DNA of 64,000 nt from Sphingomonas limnosediminicola (lineage in GTDB: Bacteria > Pseudomonadota > Alphaproteobacteria > Sphingomonadales > Sphingomonadaceae). Under the pieces are notes generated by a model. The model did not search any database, had not been told where the DNA came from, and saw only the letters and a program-made list of their open reading frames with translations. Where the stretch lies: the NCBI RefSeq assembly GCF_039537965.1, contig NZ_BAABBM010000001.1, forward strand, positions 1,897,501 through 1,961,500, written 5' to 3'. Below are positions 19,394 to 26,325 of this stretch, one piece after another (position 1 is the stretch's first letter; each line of letters opens with the position of its first letter). Position numbers and translations under genes: made by a program.

Positions 19394-20089
19394 TCAGCTG
19401 TCCTTTTTCAGGAATCTGTCGATTTCGCGCACCACGTCCCGCGTCGTTCGCTTCGACAGGCCGAACGCCATGTGTGTGCAACTCAACTCGACTTCCTCGT
19501 CGCGCTCGTGATCGAGCCCGCGCGCGGCGCGTGGCGCGATCAACCCATCCTTGCGCGACCACAGCGCTAGGTGCGGGACCGGCGGCTTGCCCGTGTTGCG
19601 GGGAAGCGGCGGCTCATCGACCTTGTGACCGGCGACCCGCTCGTAGATCCGCCAGACATGGTTCTGCTTGGGATCGCCCGAAAAGGGGGAGCCGAGGGTG
19701 ACCACCGCGCGAACGCGATCGGGCGCTGCTCGACCCAGTTCCCGCGCGAATAGGCCGCCGAGGCTCCAGCCGACGACGAGGACGGGCGCATCCGGCGAAA
19801 TCTCGTCGAGCCTCTTCCTCAGGATCTCGACCGTGTCGGCACGCGCGCCCAAGTTCATTCCGTTGTTCCAGCCGTAAACGCGCCAACCGGCCTCCGCCAA
19901 CGCCTGGCGCAAGGCCGCCGTGGTTCGATCGTTGGCGACGAAGCCGGGGATGACCAGGGCTGGCGGTCCGTGCGCGGGCCCAACAGTCCTGGTCGATCCG
20001 AACAACCGGAACATGCGCGGAAGCAGGAATGCCGCCTCGCCAACCCGCCGGTAAAGCGGCGGCAAGCGGTCGTCGCCCGTCCACCTCAC
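19394..20089 (-). CDS. Alpha/beta hydrolase, paralogue of neighbour
   Basis: This 231-residue protein shares the architecture of the 18568-19344 product: ALVIPGFVANDRTT, GWSLGGLFARE as nucleophile elbow, SRKDGLIAP, and a C-terminal C-T-H-M-A-F-G containing the likely catalytic His. It begins 1 bp after serS ends, implying one transcript from serS. About 49 bp separates it from the downstream paralogue. Confidence 0.82.
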   Translation of the reverse strand: MRWTGDDRLPPLYRRVGEAAFLLPRMFRLFGSTRTVGPAHGPPALVIPGFVANDRTTAALRQALAEAGWRVYGWNNGMNLGARADTVEILRKRLDEISPDAPVLVVGWSLGGLFARELGRAAPDRVRAVVTLGSPFSGDPKQNHVWRIYERVAGHKVDEPPLPRNTGKPPVPHLALWSRKDGLIAPRAARGLDHERDEEVELSCTHMAFGLSKRTTRDVVREIDRFLKKDS

Positions 20090-20090
20090 C

Positions 20091-21350
20091 TTAGAGGAAC
20101 TCGCCCCCCATTAGCTCCTGCAGCGCCTTTGGCAGCCGCACGCGCCCGTCGTCGGTCTGGTGGTTCTCCAGCAGCGGCACGAGGATGCGCGGGCTCGCCA
20201 ACGCCGTATTGTTCAGCGTGTGCGCGAACCGCACCTTGCCGTCGGCACCGCGATAACGAAGGTTCGCTCGCCGCGCCTGCCAGTCGTGCAGGGTCGAACA
20301 GCTGTGCGTCTCGCGATACTTGGCGAGGCTCGGCACCCAACTTTCGATGTCGTTCATGCGATATTTGCCGAGGCCCATGTCGCCCGTCGACGTCTCGATC
20401 ACCTGATACGGAATCTCCAGCGCTTGGAGCAGCTGCTCGGCCAGCCCCAGCAGCTTGGCATGCCATTCCGCCGACTGCGCATCGTCGGCCTCGCAGATGA
20501 CATACTGCTCGACCTTCATGAACTGATGGACGCGCAGTAGCCCGCGCACATCCTTGCCCGCGCTCCCCGCCTCGCGGCGGAAGCAGGGCGAAAGACCGGC
20601 GTAGAGGATCGGCAACTTGTCCGCCTCGATGATCTCGCCCGAATGCAGCGACGTCAGCGCGACCTCCGCTGTGCCTGCAAGCCACAGATCGTCGTTGGGA
20701 AGCTGGTAGGTCTCTTCCTCGTGCCCCGGGAACTGGCCTTGGTTGAGAAACGCCTGCTCGCGCGCGATTGCCGGCACTGTGATCGGCGTGAAGCCGGCAT
20801 TGGCGATTTGCTCCAGGGCCCAGGCCATCAGCTTGGTCTCGAGCAGCGCCAGCCGCCCTTTCAGGCAATAGGTGCGCGATCCCGACACCTGCACGACACG
20901 CGACAGGTCCGCCCAGTCGTTCCTCTCGATCAGCGCCACATGATCGAGCGGTTCGAAATCGAACTTGCACCGCTCACCGACCGTGCGGCTGACGGTATTG
21001 AAGCTCTCGTCCGGCCCGATTGGCGCACCTTCGAACGGAATGCCCGGCAGCTTCAGCATCAAAGCTTTCAGCGCGGCTTCCTTGCCGGAAAGCTCGCCCT
21101 CGATCGCCGAAGCGCGCGCGCCGGCCTCCTTGGCCTGCTTGCCTAGCTCCGCCTTTTCCTCGGACGTTGCATCCTTGAACTTGGCGCTCACCGCGTTCCG
21201 CTCGGCGCGCAGGCGGTCGATCTCCGTCTTCCCCGCACGCACCTCGGCGTCGAGGTCAAGCAATTGATCGAGGTCGAGCGCGACATTCTTGTCGCGGATC
21301 GCCTTCTCCACGGTCTCGCGGTTTGCCTTGACGAAATCCAGTGCCAACAT
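20091..21350 (-). CDS. serS: Seryl-tRNA synthetase
   Basis: This 419-residue class II synthetase charges tRNA-Ser. It has an N-terminal antiparallel coiled coil (about 30-105, rich in E/K/A) and motif 2 in SPCFRREAGSAGKDVRGLLRVHQFMKVEQ. Motif 3 is in the C-terminal region ending NTALASPRILVPLLENHQ. ATG at 21350 starts the conserved MLALDFVKAN. An upstream extension is only promoter-side sequence. It is the first gene of a small operon with the two hydrolases. Confidence 0.96.
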   Translation of the reverse strand: MLALDFVKANRETVEKAIRDKNVALDLDQLLDLDAEVRAGKTEIDRLRAERNAVSAKFKDATSEEKAELGKQAKEAGARASAIEGELSGKEAALKALMLKLPGIPFEGAPIGPDESFNTVSRTVGERCKFDFEPLDHVALIERNDWADLSRVVQVSGSRTYCLKGRLALLETKLMAWALEQIANAGFTPITVPAIAREQAFLNQGQFPGHEEETYQLPNDDLWLAGTAEVALTSLHSGEIIEADKLPILYAGLSPCFRREAGSAGKDVRGLLRVHQFMKVEQYVICEADDAQSAEWHAKLLGLAEQLLQALEIPYQVIETSTGDMGLGKYRMNDIESWVPSLAKYRETHSCSTLHDWQARRANLRYRGADGKVRFAHTLNNTALASPRILVPLLENHQTDDGRVRLPKALQELMGGEFL

Positions 21351-21406
21351 GGGCGCGGCACTGCGCGAATTGCGCCGCAGTGGCAAGTTCGCGTAGGCGA
21401 CAGTCC

Positions 21407-22363
21407 ATGCCCTCAGGTCTGATTGCGCTCCTCGACGATGTCGCCACCATCGCCAAGCTCGCCGCTTCCTCGCTCGACGACGTGGCGGGCGCGGCCGGCA
21501 AGGCGAGCACCAAGGCGGCCGGCGTCGTCATCGACGATACGGCGGTGACGCCGCGCTACGTGACCGGCCTCGCGCCGGAGCGGGAGTTGCCGATCATCGG
21601 CAAGATCGCTTGGGGTTCTCTCCGCAACAAGATCGCGATCCTGCTGCCGCTGGCGCTGCTGCTGACCGCATTCGCCCCCTTCCTGATCACGCCGCTGCTG
21701 ATGCTCGGCGGCGCCTATCTCGCCTTCGAAGCGACCGAGAAGATCCTCGAGAAATTGCTCCACGAGCATGAACATGAGGAGCAGCTGGTCGACGCGATGG
21801 GGGACCCGGTCGAACTCGAGAAGATGCAGGTGAAGGGCGCCATCCGCACCGACTTCATCCTATCCGCCGAGATCATGGCCATCGCGCTCGCGAGCCTCGA
21901 GCATCTGACGCTCGTCACCACCGCCTTCGCGCTGATCGTCGTGGCATTCGCGATCACCGCCGGTGTCTACGGCGTCGTCGCGTTGATCGTGAAGCTGGAC
22001 GACATCGGACTGCACATGGCGCAGCGCCGCGGACGCGCCATCCGCGCCTTCGGCAACGGGCTTGTGCACGTCGTGCCCAAGCTACTAACCGCGCTGGCGA
22101 CGATCGGCACTGCCGCGATGCTGTGGGTCGGCGGCGGAATCCTCCTCCACGGCCTCGAGGAGCTGCACCTCGCCGGCCCGATCCCGCACCTCATCCACGA
22201 CTTCGCCCATCTTATCAGCGAGCCGCTCGGCGCCTTCGCCGGCCTCGTCGCCTGGCTGGTCAACGCGATCGGCGGCGCGCTCGTCGGCATCGTCGTCGGC
22301 AGCGTGATCGTGCTCGTCGTCCGCCGCCTCACCAAGCACCCGGAAGAACTGATCGTCGATTAA
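21407..22363 (+). CDS. DUF808 family membrane protein (YedI-like)
   Basis: This 318-residue protein begins MPSGLIALLDDVATIAKLAASSLDDVAGAAGKA, the conserved DUF808 N terminus. About six to seven hydrophobic segments follow, with a charged HEHEHEEQLVDAMGDP stretch between helices. It is an inner-membrane protein of unknown function. ATG at 21407 is chosen because it opens the conserved block. The start is divergent from serS with 56 bp between them. The stop overlaps the convergent flavin reductase by 4 bp. Confidence 0.88.
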   Translation: MPSGLIALLDDVATIAKLAASSLDDVAGAAGKASTKAAGVVIDDTAVTPRYVTGLAPERELPIIGKIAWGSLRNKIAILLPLALLLTAFAPFLITPLLMLGGAYLAFEATEKILEKLLHEHEHEEQLVDAMGDPVELEKMQVKGAIRTDFILSAEIMAIALASLEHLTLVTTAFALIVVAFAITAGVYGVVALIVKLDDIGLHMAQRRGRAIRAFGNGLVHVVPKLLTALATIGTAAMLWVGGGILLHGLEELHLAGPIPHLIHDFAHLISEPLGAFAGLVAWLVNAIGGALVGIVVGSVIVLVVRRLTKHPEELIVD

Positions 22364-22884
22364 TCGAAGTGCAGCCGGCGATACTTGCCGCGGAAGAACA
22401 GGAGCGGGTCGAGGCTGGCGTCGAAGCTCGCCTGCACCACTTGCCCCACCAGGATATGATGATCGCCGCCGTCATAGACCGCGTAGCGCTCGCATTCGAA
22501 CACGCAGAGCGAGTCCTTGAGGATCGGCGCGCCACCTTCGCCGCATGACCAGGGCGTTCCCTCGAACCGATCACCGGCGCGCGTCGAGAAGCTGATCGAC
22601 GCCGGCTGCTGCCCCGTCTGGAGCACGTTGATCGCAAAGCACGGCGCGGTCGTCAGCGCGGCCGCGGTCGCCGCTTTCTTGTGAACGCACACTAGCAGCA
22701 GCGGCGGCTCCAGCGACACCGAGGTGAAGCTGTTGACCGTCAGCCCCGAAGGCTCCCCCTCGAGCAGGCAAGTGACCACGGTCACACCCGTCGCAAAGCA
22801 TCCGAGCGCGTCGCGCAGCGTGCGCGGATCATGCCCGCTGCGATACTCGCCCTTGCTTGGTTGTCCGTCCGGCTGATCGGCCAT
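22360..22884 (-). CDS. Flavin reductase family protein
   Basis: This protein of about 174 residues has the flavin-reductase-like fold: LRDALGCFATGVTVVT, LTVNSFTSVSLEPPLLLVCVHK and a C-terminal HHILVGQVVQASFD...LLFFRGKYRRL. Such proteins reduce FMN/FAD with NAD(P)H for two-component monooxygenases. MADQPDG at 22884 is taken as the start; an ATG six codons upstream is possible. It lies 23 bp after phhA on the same strand. It is therefore probably co-transcribed with it and subject to the phhA leader control. Confidence 0.85.
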   Translation of the reverse strand: MADQPDGQPSKGEYRSGHDPRTLRDALGCFATGVTVVTCLLEGEPSGLTVNSFTSVSLEPPLLLVCVHKKAATAAALTTAPCFAINVLQTGQQPASISFSTRAGDRFEGTPWSCGEGGAPILKDSLCVFECERYAVYDGGDHHILVGQVVQASFDASLDPLLFFRGKYRRLHFD

Positions 22885-22907
22885 GCGCGGCCTATAACGC
22901 ACGCCGG

Positions 22908-23678
22908 CTAGAGCGCCAGCAGCCTCTCGGGCGTCAGCGCTAGAACATCGGTCACCGTGCGTTCGACCGATTCGGAAACTAGGTAGCGCGGCTGGAAGGC
23001 GTCATGCCGGTAGGCAGTATGAACCGCCCGCTCGACCGAGAAGGGCAGGCGTTCGACCGCGTCGCTTTCCAGGCTGAAGTGCGATTCGCCGAAGCTCGAC
23101 GCGAGGCCAGCGCCGAGGATCTTCAGTTCGCCGTGCTCGCGCGCCAGCCCGAACTCGACGCTGTGCCAGTAGAGGCGCGCGGCCCGAACGCCCTCGCCGG
23201 CCACGATTGCCGCCGAGCCGAGCCGCCCGACATGCTCGGCCATCTCGGCGAAGTCGTGATGCGCCAGCATCGGGATGTGACCAAACAGGTCGTGGAAGCA
23301 GTCTGGCGCTTCGAGATAATCGAGCTGCGCGCGCGTGCGAATGAAATTGCCGACCGGAAATACACGCTCGCTCAGCATCGCGAAGAAGACGTCGTCCGGC
23401 ACCAACCCCGGCACCGCGACCGTGCGCCACCCGGTCCGAGGCCGAAGGATCTCGTTAAGCTCGCCAACCTCCGGAATACCTGGATGCGACAGCCGCAGCA
23501 GGTCGATCCCATGGAGAAAGGCCGACACCACCCGCGTCCCGAGCAGCTCGACTTGCCGCGCAAACAGCAGGTCCCATACCGCATGGTCTTCCTCGGTGAA
23601 GGAATCCCAAGATTGCGATACGACATAGTCCTGCCAGCGCCCGGCCGGCTGGTCCCTGACAATCGTCTCCTGAAGCAT
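22908..23678 (-). CDS. phhA: Phenylalanine 4-monooxygenase
   Basis: This 256-residue single-domain, pterin-dependent hydroxylase converts L-Phe to L-Tyr. The iron ligands are the HDLFGH motif (H129, H134) and E175 in WHSVEFG. It lacks the regulatory ACT domain, as expected for the bacterial form. ATG at 23678 follows AAAGGACCACCAG. phhB, encoding pterin carbinolamine dehydratase, lies 2.2 kb away, and hpd is beyond it, so the region handles Phe/Tyr metabolism. Directly upstream is a candidate transcription attenuator with a Tyr-Tyr leader peptide. Confidence 0.95.
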   Translation of the reverse strand: MLQETIVRDQPAGRWQDYVVSQSWDSFTEEDHAVWDLLFARQVELLGTRVVSAFLHGIDLLRLSHPGIPEVGELNEILRPRTGWRTVAVPGLVPDDVFFAMLSERVFPVGNFIRTRAQLDYLEAPDCFHDLFGHIPMLAHHDFAEMAEHVGRLGSAAIVAGEGVRAARLYWHSVEFGLAREHGELKILGAGLASSFGESHFSLESDAVERLPFSVERAVHTAYRHDAFQPRYLVSESVERTVTDVLALTPERLLAL

Positions 23679-23701
23679 CTGGTGGTCCTTTCATGGGCAT
23701 T

Positions 23702-23733
23702 AAAAAACCCGCCGAGCGGGCCGCTGGCGGGTT
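23702..23733 (-). terminator. Candidate attenuator terminator before phhA
   Basis: On the minus strand, AACCCGCC pairs with GGCGGGTT, extended inward by AGCG/CGCT, and is followed by a run of six T. The T-run ends 23 nt before the phhA ATG, so the hairpin sits between the phhA promoter and its ribosome-binding site. That is the geometry of an attenuator rather than a gene-end terminator. A second hairpin directly 5' of it uses CCAGCCTCC (23742-23734) and GGAGGCTGG (23781-23773). The latter arm lies in the leader reading frame. Confidence 0.75.
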
Positions 23734-23762
23734 GGAGGCTGGTGTCTGTCGCTAAGCGCGCG

Positions 23763-23855
23763 TCAGCTCGTTCCAGCCTCCCGCACGTAATAAGAGCTCG
23801 CCGGCGCGGCCGCAGTGGCGCAAACGGTCAGAGCGAGGTCGGTCGTGCGGTTCAT
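23763..23855 (-). CDS. Candidate Tyr-rich leader peptide of phhA
   Basis: This 30-codon reading frame starts at ATG 23855 and ends with TGA at 23763. Its C-terminal part is SSYYVREAGTS. Tandem Tyr codons 22-23 (TAT TAC, 23792-23787) lie immediately before the RNA arm GGAGGCTGG, which can pair with CCAGCCTCC next to the terminator. No Shine-Dalgarno precedes the ATG, but a promoter-like pair of hexamers is placed so that transcription would begin at this ATG, giving a leaderless mRNA. Tyr is the product of PhhA, so the codon choice fits the gene. Translation is inferred, not shown. Confidence 0.6.
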   Translation of the reverse strand: MNRTTDLALTVCATAAAPASSYYVREAGTS

Positions 23856-23862
23856 CGGCGTG

Positions 23863-23892
23863 GTCTATGACAGATGCCGCCTGAACGCTCAA
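23863..23892 (-). promoter_or_regulatory. Putative phhA leader promoter
   Basis: A -35-like TTGAGC (23892-23887) and a -10-like CATAGA (23869-23864) are separated by 17 bp. A start 7-8 nt beyond the -10 would fall on or next to the A of the leader ATG at 23855. The hexamers match consensus only moderately. Confidence 0.45.
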
Positions 23893-23956
23893 TGTCGGCT
23901 AGCCGCTCCGGCCATTTCGTTTGCTTGGGGCGAGTGCGCCACGCTACGCCGTGCCT

Positions 23957-24319
23957 ATGAACCTCGCGCGCGTGTCGAAACTCATTTTCTGGGCCGCGAT
24001 GGTCTTCGCCTTTGTCATGGCGATCCTGCCTCAGCCGCCCGAGCTCCCTGGGCAGCCCAATGACAAAGTCCAGCACATGGTGGCCTTCGCAATGCTCGCC
24101 GCGCTCGACGCTTGGGCTTATGCGCGAAGCGACCTCTGGCGGCTTTTCGTCGGCTTGTCGTTCTTCGGCGCGTTCATCGAATTTGTGCAGGCCATTCCTG
24201 CCATCCACCGCGACAGCGACCTGAAGGACTGGATCGCCGACACGGTTGCGGCGGCGCTAGTCCTTGTGATTGTCCGATTGTGGCGTTGGCGCCGCCGCGA
24301 GGAACAGCCGGCGCCTTAA
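23957..24319 (+). CDS. VanZ-like family membrane protein
   Basis: This 120-residue protein has about four hydrophobic helices and the VanZ-like pattern: DKVQHMVAFAMLAAL, then FGAFIEFVQAIPAIHRDSDLKDWIADTVAA. ATG at 23957 is used; an upstream extension is unconserved. It is divergent from the phhA leader. The cellular role of these stand-alone VanZ-like proteins is not known. Confidence 0.8.
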   Translation: MNLARVSKLIFWAAMVFAFVMAILPQPPELPGQPNDKVQHMVAFAMLAALDAWAYARSDLWRLFVGLSFFGAFIEFVQAIPAIHRDSDLKDWIADTVAAALVLVIVRLWRWRRREEQPAP

Positions 24320-24338
24320 CGAACTCCGGCCTCTCCGC

Positions 24339-24518
24339 TCAGGCGGGGATGCGTGTCCGGATTTGCCCTTTACGCGAATGAGCGATCGCTCCCGCGTCAG
24401 CTCGGATCGCCAGATCGTCGAAGGCGCTCGCTACGCTGAGAAGAAAGGGCGCCTCGGGCCGGCCCGCATATTCGCAGGCCTGGCGACGGCAGTTTTCAGC
24501 TTGCTCCTTGAACATCAT
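24339..24518 (-). CDS. Small conserved hypothetical protein
   Basis: This 59-residue soluble protein begins MMFKEQAENCRRQACEYAGRPEAPFLLSVASAFDDLA. The E-Q-A-E-x-C-R-R...FLL..A..FD.LA pattern resembles a widespread family of tiny alphaproteobacterial helical proteins of unknown function. ATG at 24518 lies eight bases after a GGAG. It is convergent with the VanZ-like gene. The C-terminal portion is basic. Confidence 0.55.
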   Translation of the reverse strand: MMFKEQAENCRRQACEYAGRPEAPFLLSVASAFDDLAIRADAGAIAHSRKGQIRTRIPA

Positions 24519-24870
24519 GATGCGCACTCCGCTAGGTACAACACCGTTGTGCCGCACTACGCGCCAGCATTCCCGACATGGGTCTACGAGGTTCGCGAGT
24601 CATTCTTGTTACGACGGTCTCGGCACTTGGCCCGGCAGCAACAGGGACGGCCTGTTCTAGTTCCCGTCGATTTGCCCCAGGCAGCCAATGGCCGCGCCCG
24701 TCTGTGCAATATATCCGATTCACGTTGGTTCCACCAGCGGAACAGCCGTGAGGGCGAGCGTGCGATTTATGGTTAAATCCGTGTTAAATCGCCTAGCGAA
24801 CGAATCACTTCGACTCGTCGATGCCATTCCTTGCCCATGCGAACCTGCCGGAGCCTTCACGGTCACGACC
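24519..24870. other. Intergenic stretch without a convincing gene
   Basis: These 352 bp have no reading frame with good codon bias in either strand. The only ordered element I see is a TTAA-N7-TTAA motif at 24773-24787. The stretch belongs to a degraded zone that runs to about 25.9 kb. Confidence 0.5.
24773..24787. promoter_or_regulatory. Possible CtrA site, TTAA-N7-TTAA
   Basis: TTAA at 24773-24776 and 24784-24787 are separated by exactly seven bases, matching the known CtrA consensus of alphaproteobacteria. It lies about 85 bp before the broken reading frame at 24871. The flanking bases do not extend the consensus strongly. Confidence 0.35.
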
Positions 24871-25233
24871 ATGCCGGCGCCGGCGCAGCTCGGCCGCTCT
24901 CTTGAAGAGAAAGTCAGACTCCGCCGGGCGACCATGCAACTGCGCTTCGGCCAGGAAGTCGCGGCGCTTGCGATCCGCGACGTATGGAGCGCCTGTTGCG
25001 AGCTCCTTCTCGCGTCCTAACTCGTCCGCGAAAGCAAGCTCGACCACTTCATCCTCGATGTCGAGCAGGTATTCAACGTCATCTACGACGGTGAATTGAT
25101 GCTTTGCGTCCCCTCGCCCGAGCAGCGTTTCCCGGTTCGGATCGACGTCTTTGCACAGTCGCTGGAACGAGTCGTCGAGGAGATACTCGCCGGGACGAGC
25201 TGTACGCCCGTCATGCAGATCGACGCGGCCTAA
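24871..25233 (+). pseudogene. Possible broken gene with in-frame TAA
   Basis: Reading from ATG 24871, 49 codons with strong GC bias at third positions (MPAPAQLGRSLEEKV...) end at TAA 25018-25020. The same frame then continues for another 70 codons with equally good bias (LVRESKLDHFILDVEQVF...), ending at TAA 25231. This looks like one gene of about 120 codons interrupted by a nonsense mutation. I do not recognise the family. The opposite strand also has a long open frame here, so the call is tentative. Alternatives are two small genes or a non-coding remnant. Confidence 0.35.
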
Positions 25234-25297
25234 GGAGCGTCGGAAATCCGCGCCCAGCCTTATTCTTCGAGGTTCAGCGTTTCGCTGCTGATGTAGG

Positions 25298-25456
25298 TCA
25301 GAGCTTGTTGGACACGTTGTTGAACATCGTGTCGATCTTGGAGCCGAGCCCTTCGAAGGCCCCCACGGCCGCAATCGCAATCAATGAAGCGACCAGCGCA
25401 TACTCGATCGCATTTGCGCCCCTCTGGCAGCGAATAATTCGCATTAAACGGGACAT
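25298..25456 (-). CDS. Flp/Fap family type IVb pilin
   Basis: This 52-residue prepilin has a short basic leader, MSRLMRIIRCQRG, and the processing site G-A-N-A-I-E-Y-A-L with the conserved Glu and Tyr. A hydrophobic helix (VASLIAIAAVGAFEGLG) follows. It would be cleaved by a TadV/CpaA-type peptidase and assembled by a Tad apparatus. No tad/cpa genes are nearby, so the pilin is an orphan copy. ATG at 25456 is chosen over an upstream frame extension. Three GTTAAC palindromes precede it at 25469, 25500 and 25547, compatible with CtrA-type control. Confidence 0.85.
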   Translation of the reverse strand: MSRLMRIIRCQRGANAIEYALVASLIAIAAVGAFEGLGSKIDTMFNNVSNKL

Positions 25457-25578
25457 GGACGGCTCCTGGTTAACAATACGCGCCCGATGCGGCGCCGTTG
25501 TTAACAATTTCTGCTGAGGCGTCCTGCGAATTGCTTTCGATCCATGGTTAACGGCTGTTTGCGGAGCATGCTTTTGCG

Positions 25579-25824
25579 GTGAGCACCAGTAATCGTCCCA
25601 TCACGGGACAAGTTAAGGTTAAAAAGGAGTTTCTTTACACCATCCACATCCAGGGCACGCGCGGCAACGCCAGCTCGTTCGACGGCAACGTGAACTTCGT
25701 GGCCGCTGCACCGCCGGTTCCGGAACCGGCGACCTGGGCGATGATGATGATCGGTTTTGGTGTTGTCGGTTGGCAGCTGCGCCGCCGCACGAGCCGCCGT
25801 CAGCTGATCGCGCAGGCCGCGTAA
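25579..25824 (+). pseudogene. Truncated PEPxxWA-CTERM protein gene
   Basis: Only the C-terminal part of a PEP-CTERM secreted protein is present: YTIHIQGTRGNASSFDGNVNFVAA, then the sorting tail VPEPATWAMMMIGFGVVG with an Arg-rich end. That tail is recognised by exosortase/XrtA systems. Just before it, AAAAAGGAGTTTCTTT looks like the ribosome-binding site of the original gene, yet no start codon follows. An internal deletion probably joined the 5' leader to the last 60 or so codons. The frame stays open back to GTG 25579, but that part resembles untranslated leader. A terminator follows at 25851. Confidence 0.7.
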
Positions 25825-25850
25825 GCTACCAGACGTTGTTCGCAAGGAGG

Positions 25851-25878
25851 GCGGCCCGGCGACGGGCCGCGTTTTTTG
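25851..25878 (+). terminator. Intrinsic terminator after the PEP-CTERM remnant
   Basis: The perfect 8-bp stem GCGGCCCG/CGGGCCGC with loop GCGA is followed by GTTTTTTG. It ends plus-strand transcription before the convergent phhB. Confidence 0.88.
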
Positions 25879-25884
25879 TTGGTG

Positions 25885-26139
25885 CTATCCGTTCGCCAGT
25901 GCCGAGATCGCCTCGGCAAGTCTGATGTCGCGCTCGGTCACGCCGCCAGCATCGTGGCTGGTCAGCCGGAAATCGACCCGGTTCCACACGCTGGTGAATT
26001 CCGGGTGATGGTCGACCTGCTCGGCATGGAGCGCGACTCGGGTCAGGAAGCCGAACGCCTCGCTAAAATCCGCAAAACGGAAGGAGCGAATGAGCGCCTT
26101 GTCGCCTTCTTCGACCGTCCAGCCTTCGGGCGCGTCCAT
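25885..26139 (-). CDS. phhB: 4a-hydroxytetrahydrobiopterin dehydratase
   Basis: This 84-residue pterin-4a-carbinolamine dehydratase has the family core: FRFADFSEAFGFLTRVALHAEQVDHHPEFTSVWNRVDFRLTSHDAGGVTERD. The active-site H-H-P is visible. It recycles the pterin cofactor oxidised by PhhA. The N terminus is shorter than in some homologues but the domain is complete. It is on the same strand as phhA but separated from it by the degraded zone, so it must have its own promoter. Confidence 0.93.
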   Translation of the reverse strand: MDAPEGWTVEEGDKALIRSFRFADFSEAFGFLTRVALHAEQVDHHPEFTSVWNRVDFRLTSHDAGGVTERDIRLAEAISALANG

Positions 26140-26325
26140 GCACTATCCCCCTGTCATACAGCCGTCCGATTCGCTTACCCCACGATCGTGGCTTGTGACA
26201 CGGCCCTAGGTGACAAAGTGGTGGAAGTAGAAGACCCCGGGATTTGACCCCCCTCACTGTGAACATCGCCGCATTCTTGAAAAGCGGCCCGGGTGAGCGC
26301 AGTTGGCGCGCAAAGGAGACAATAA

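Noticed and set aside
24805..25380. Minus-strand open frame of 191 codons in the degraded zone
   Set aside because: It lacks a plausible start context or family features, and the plus strand shows better third-position bias over 24871-25233.
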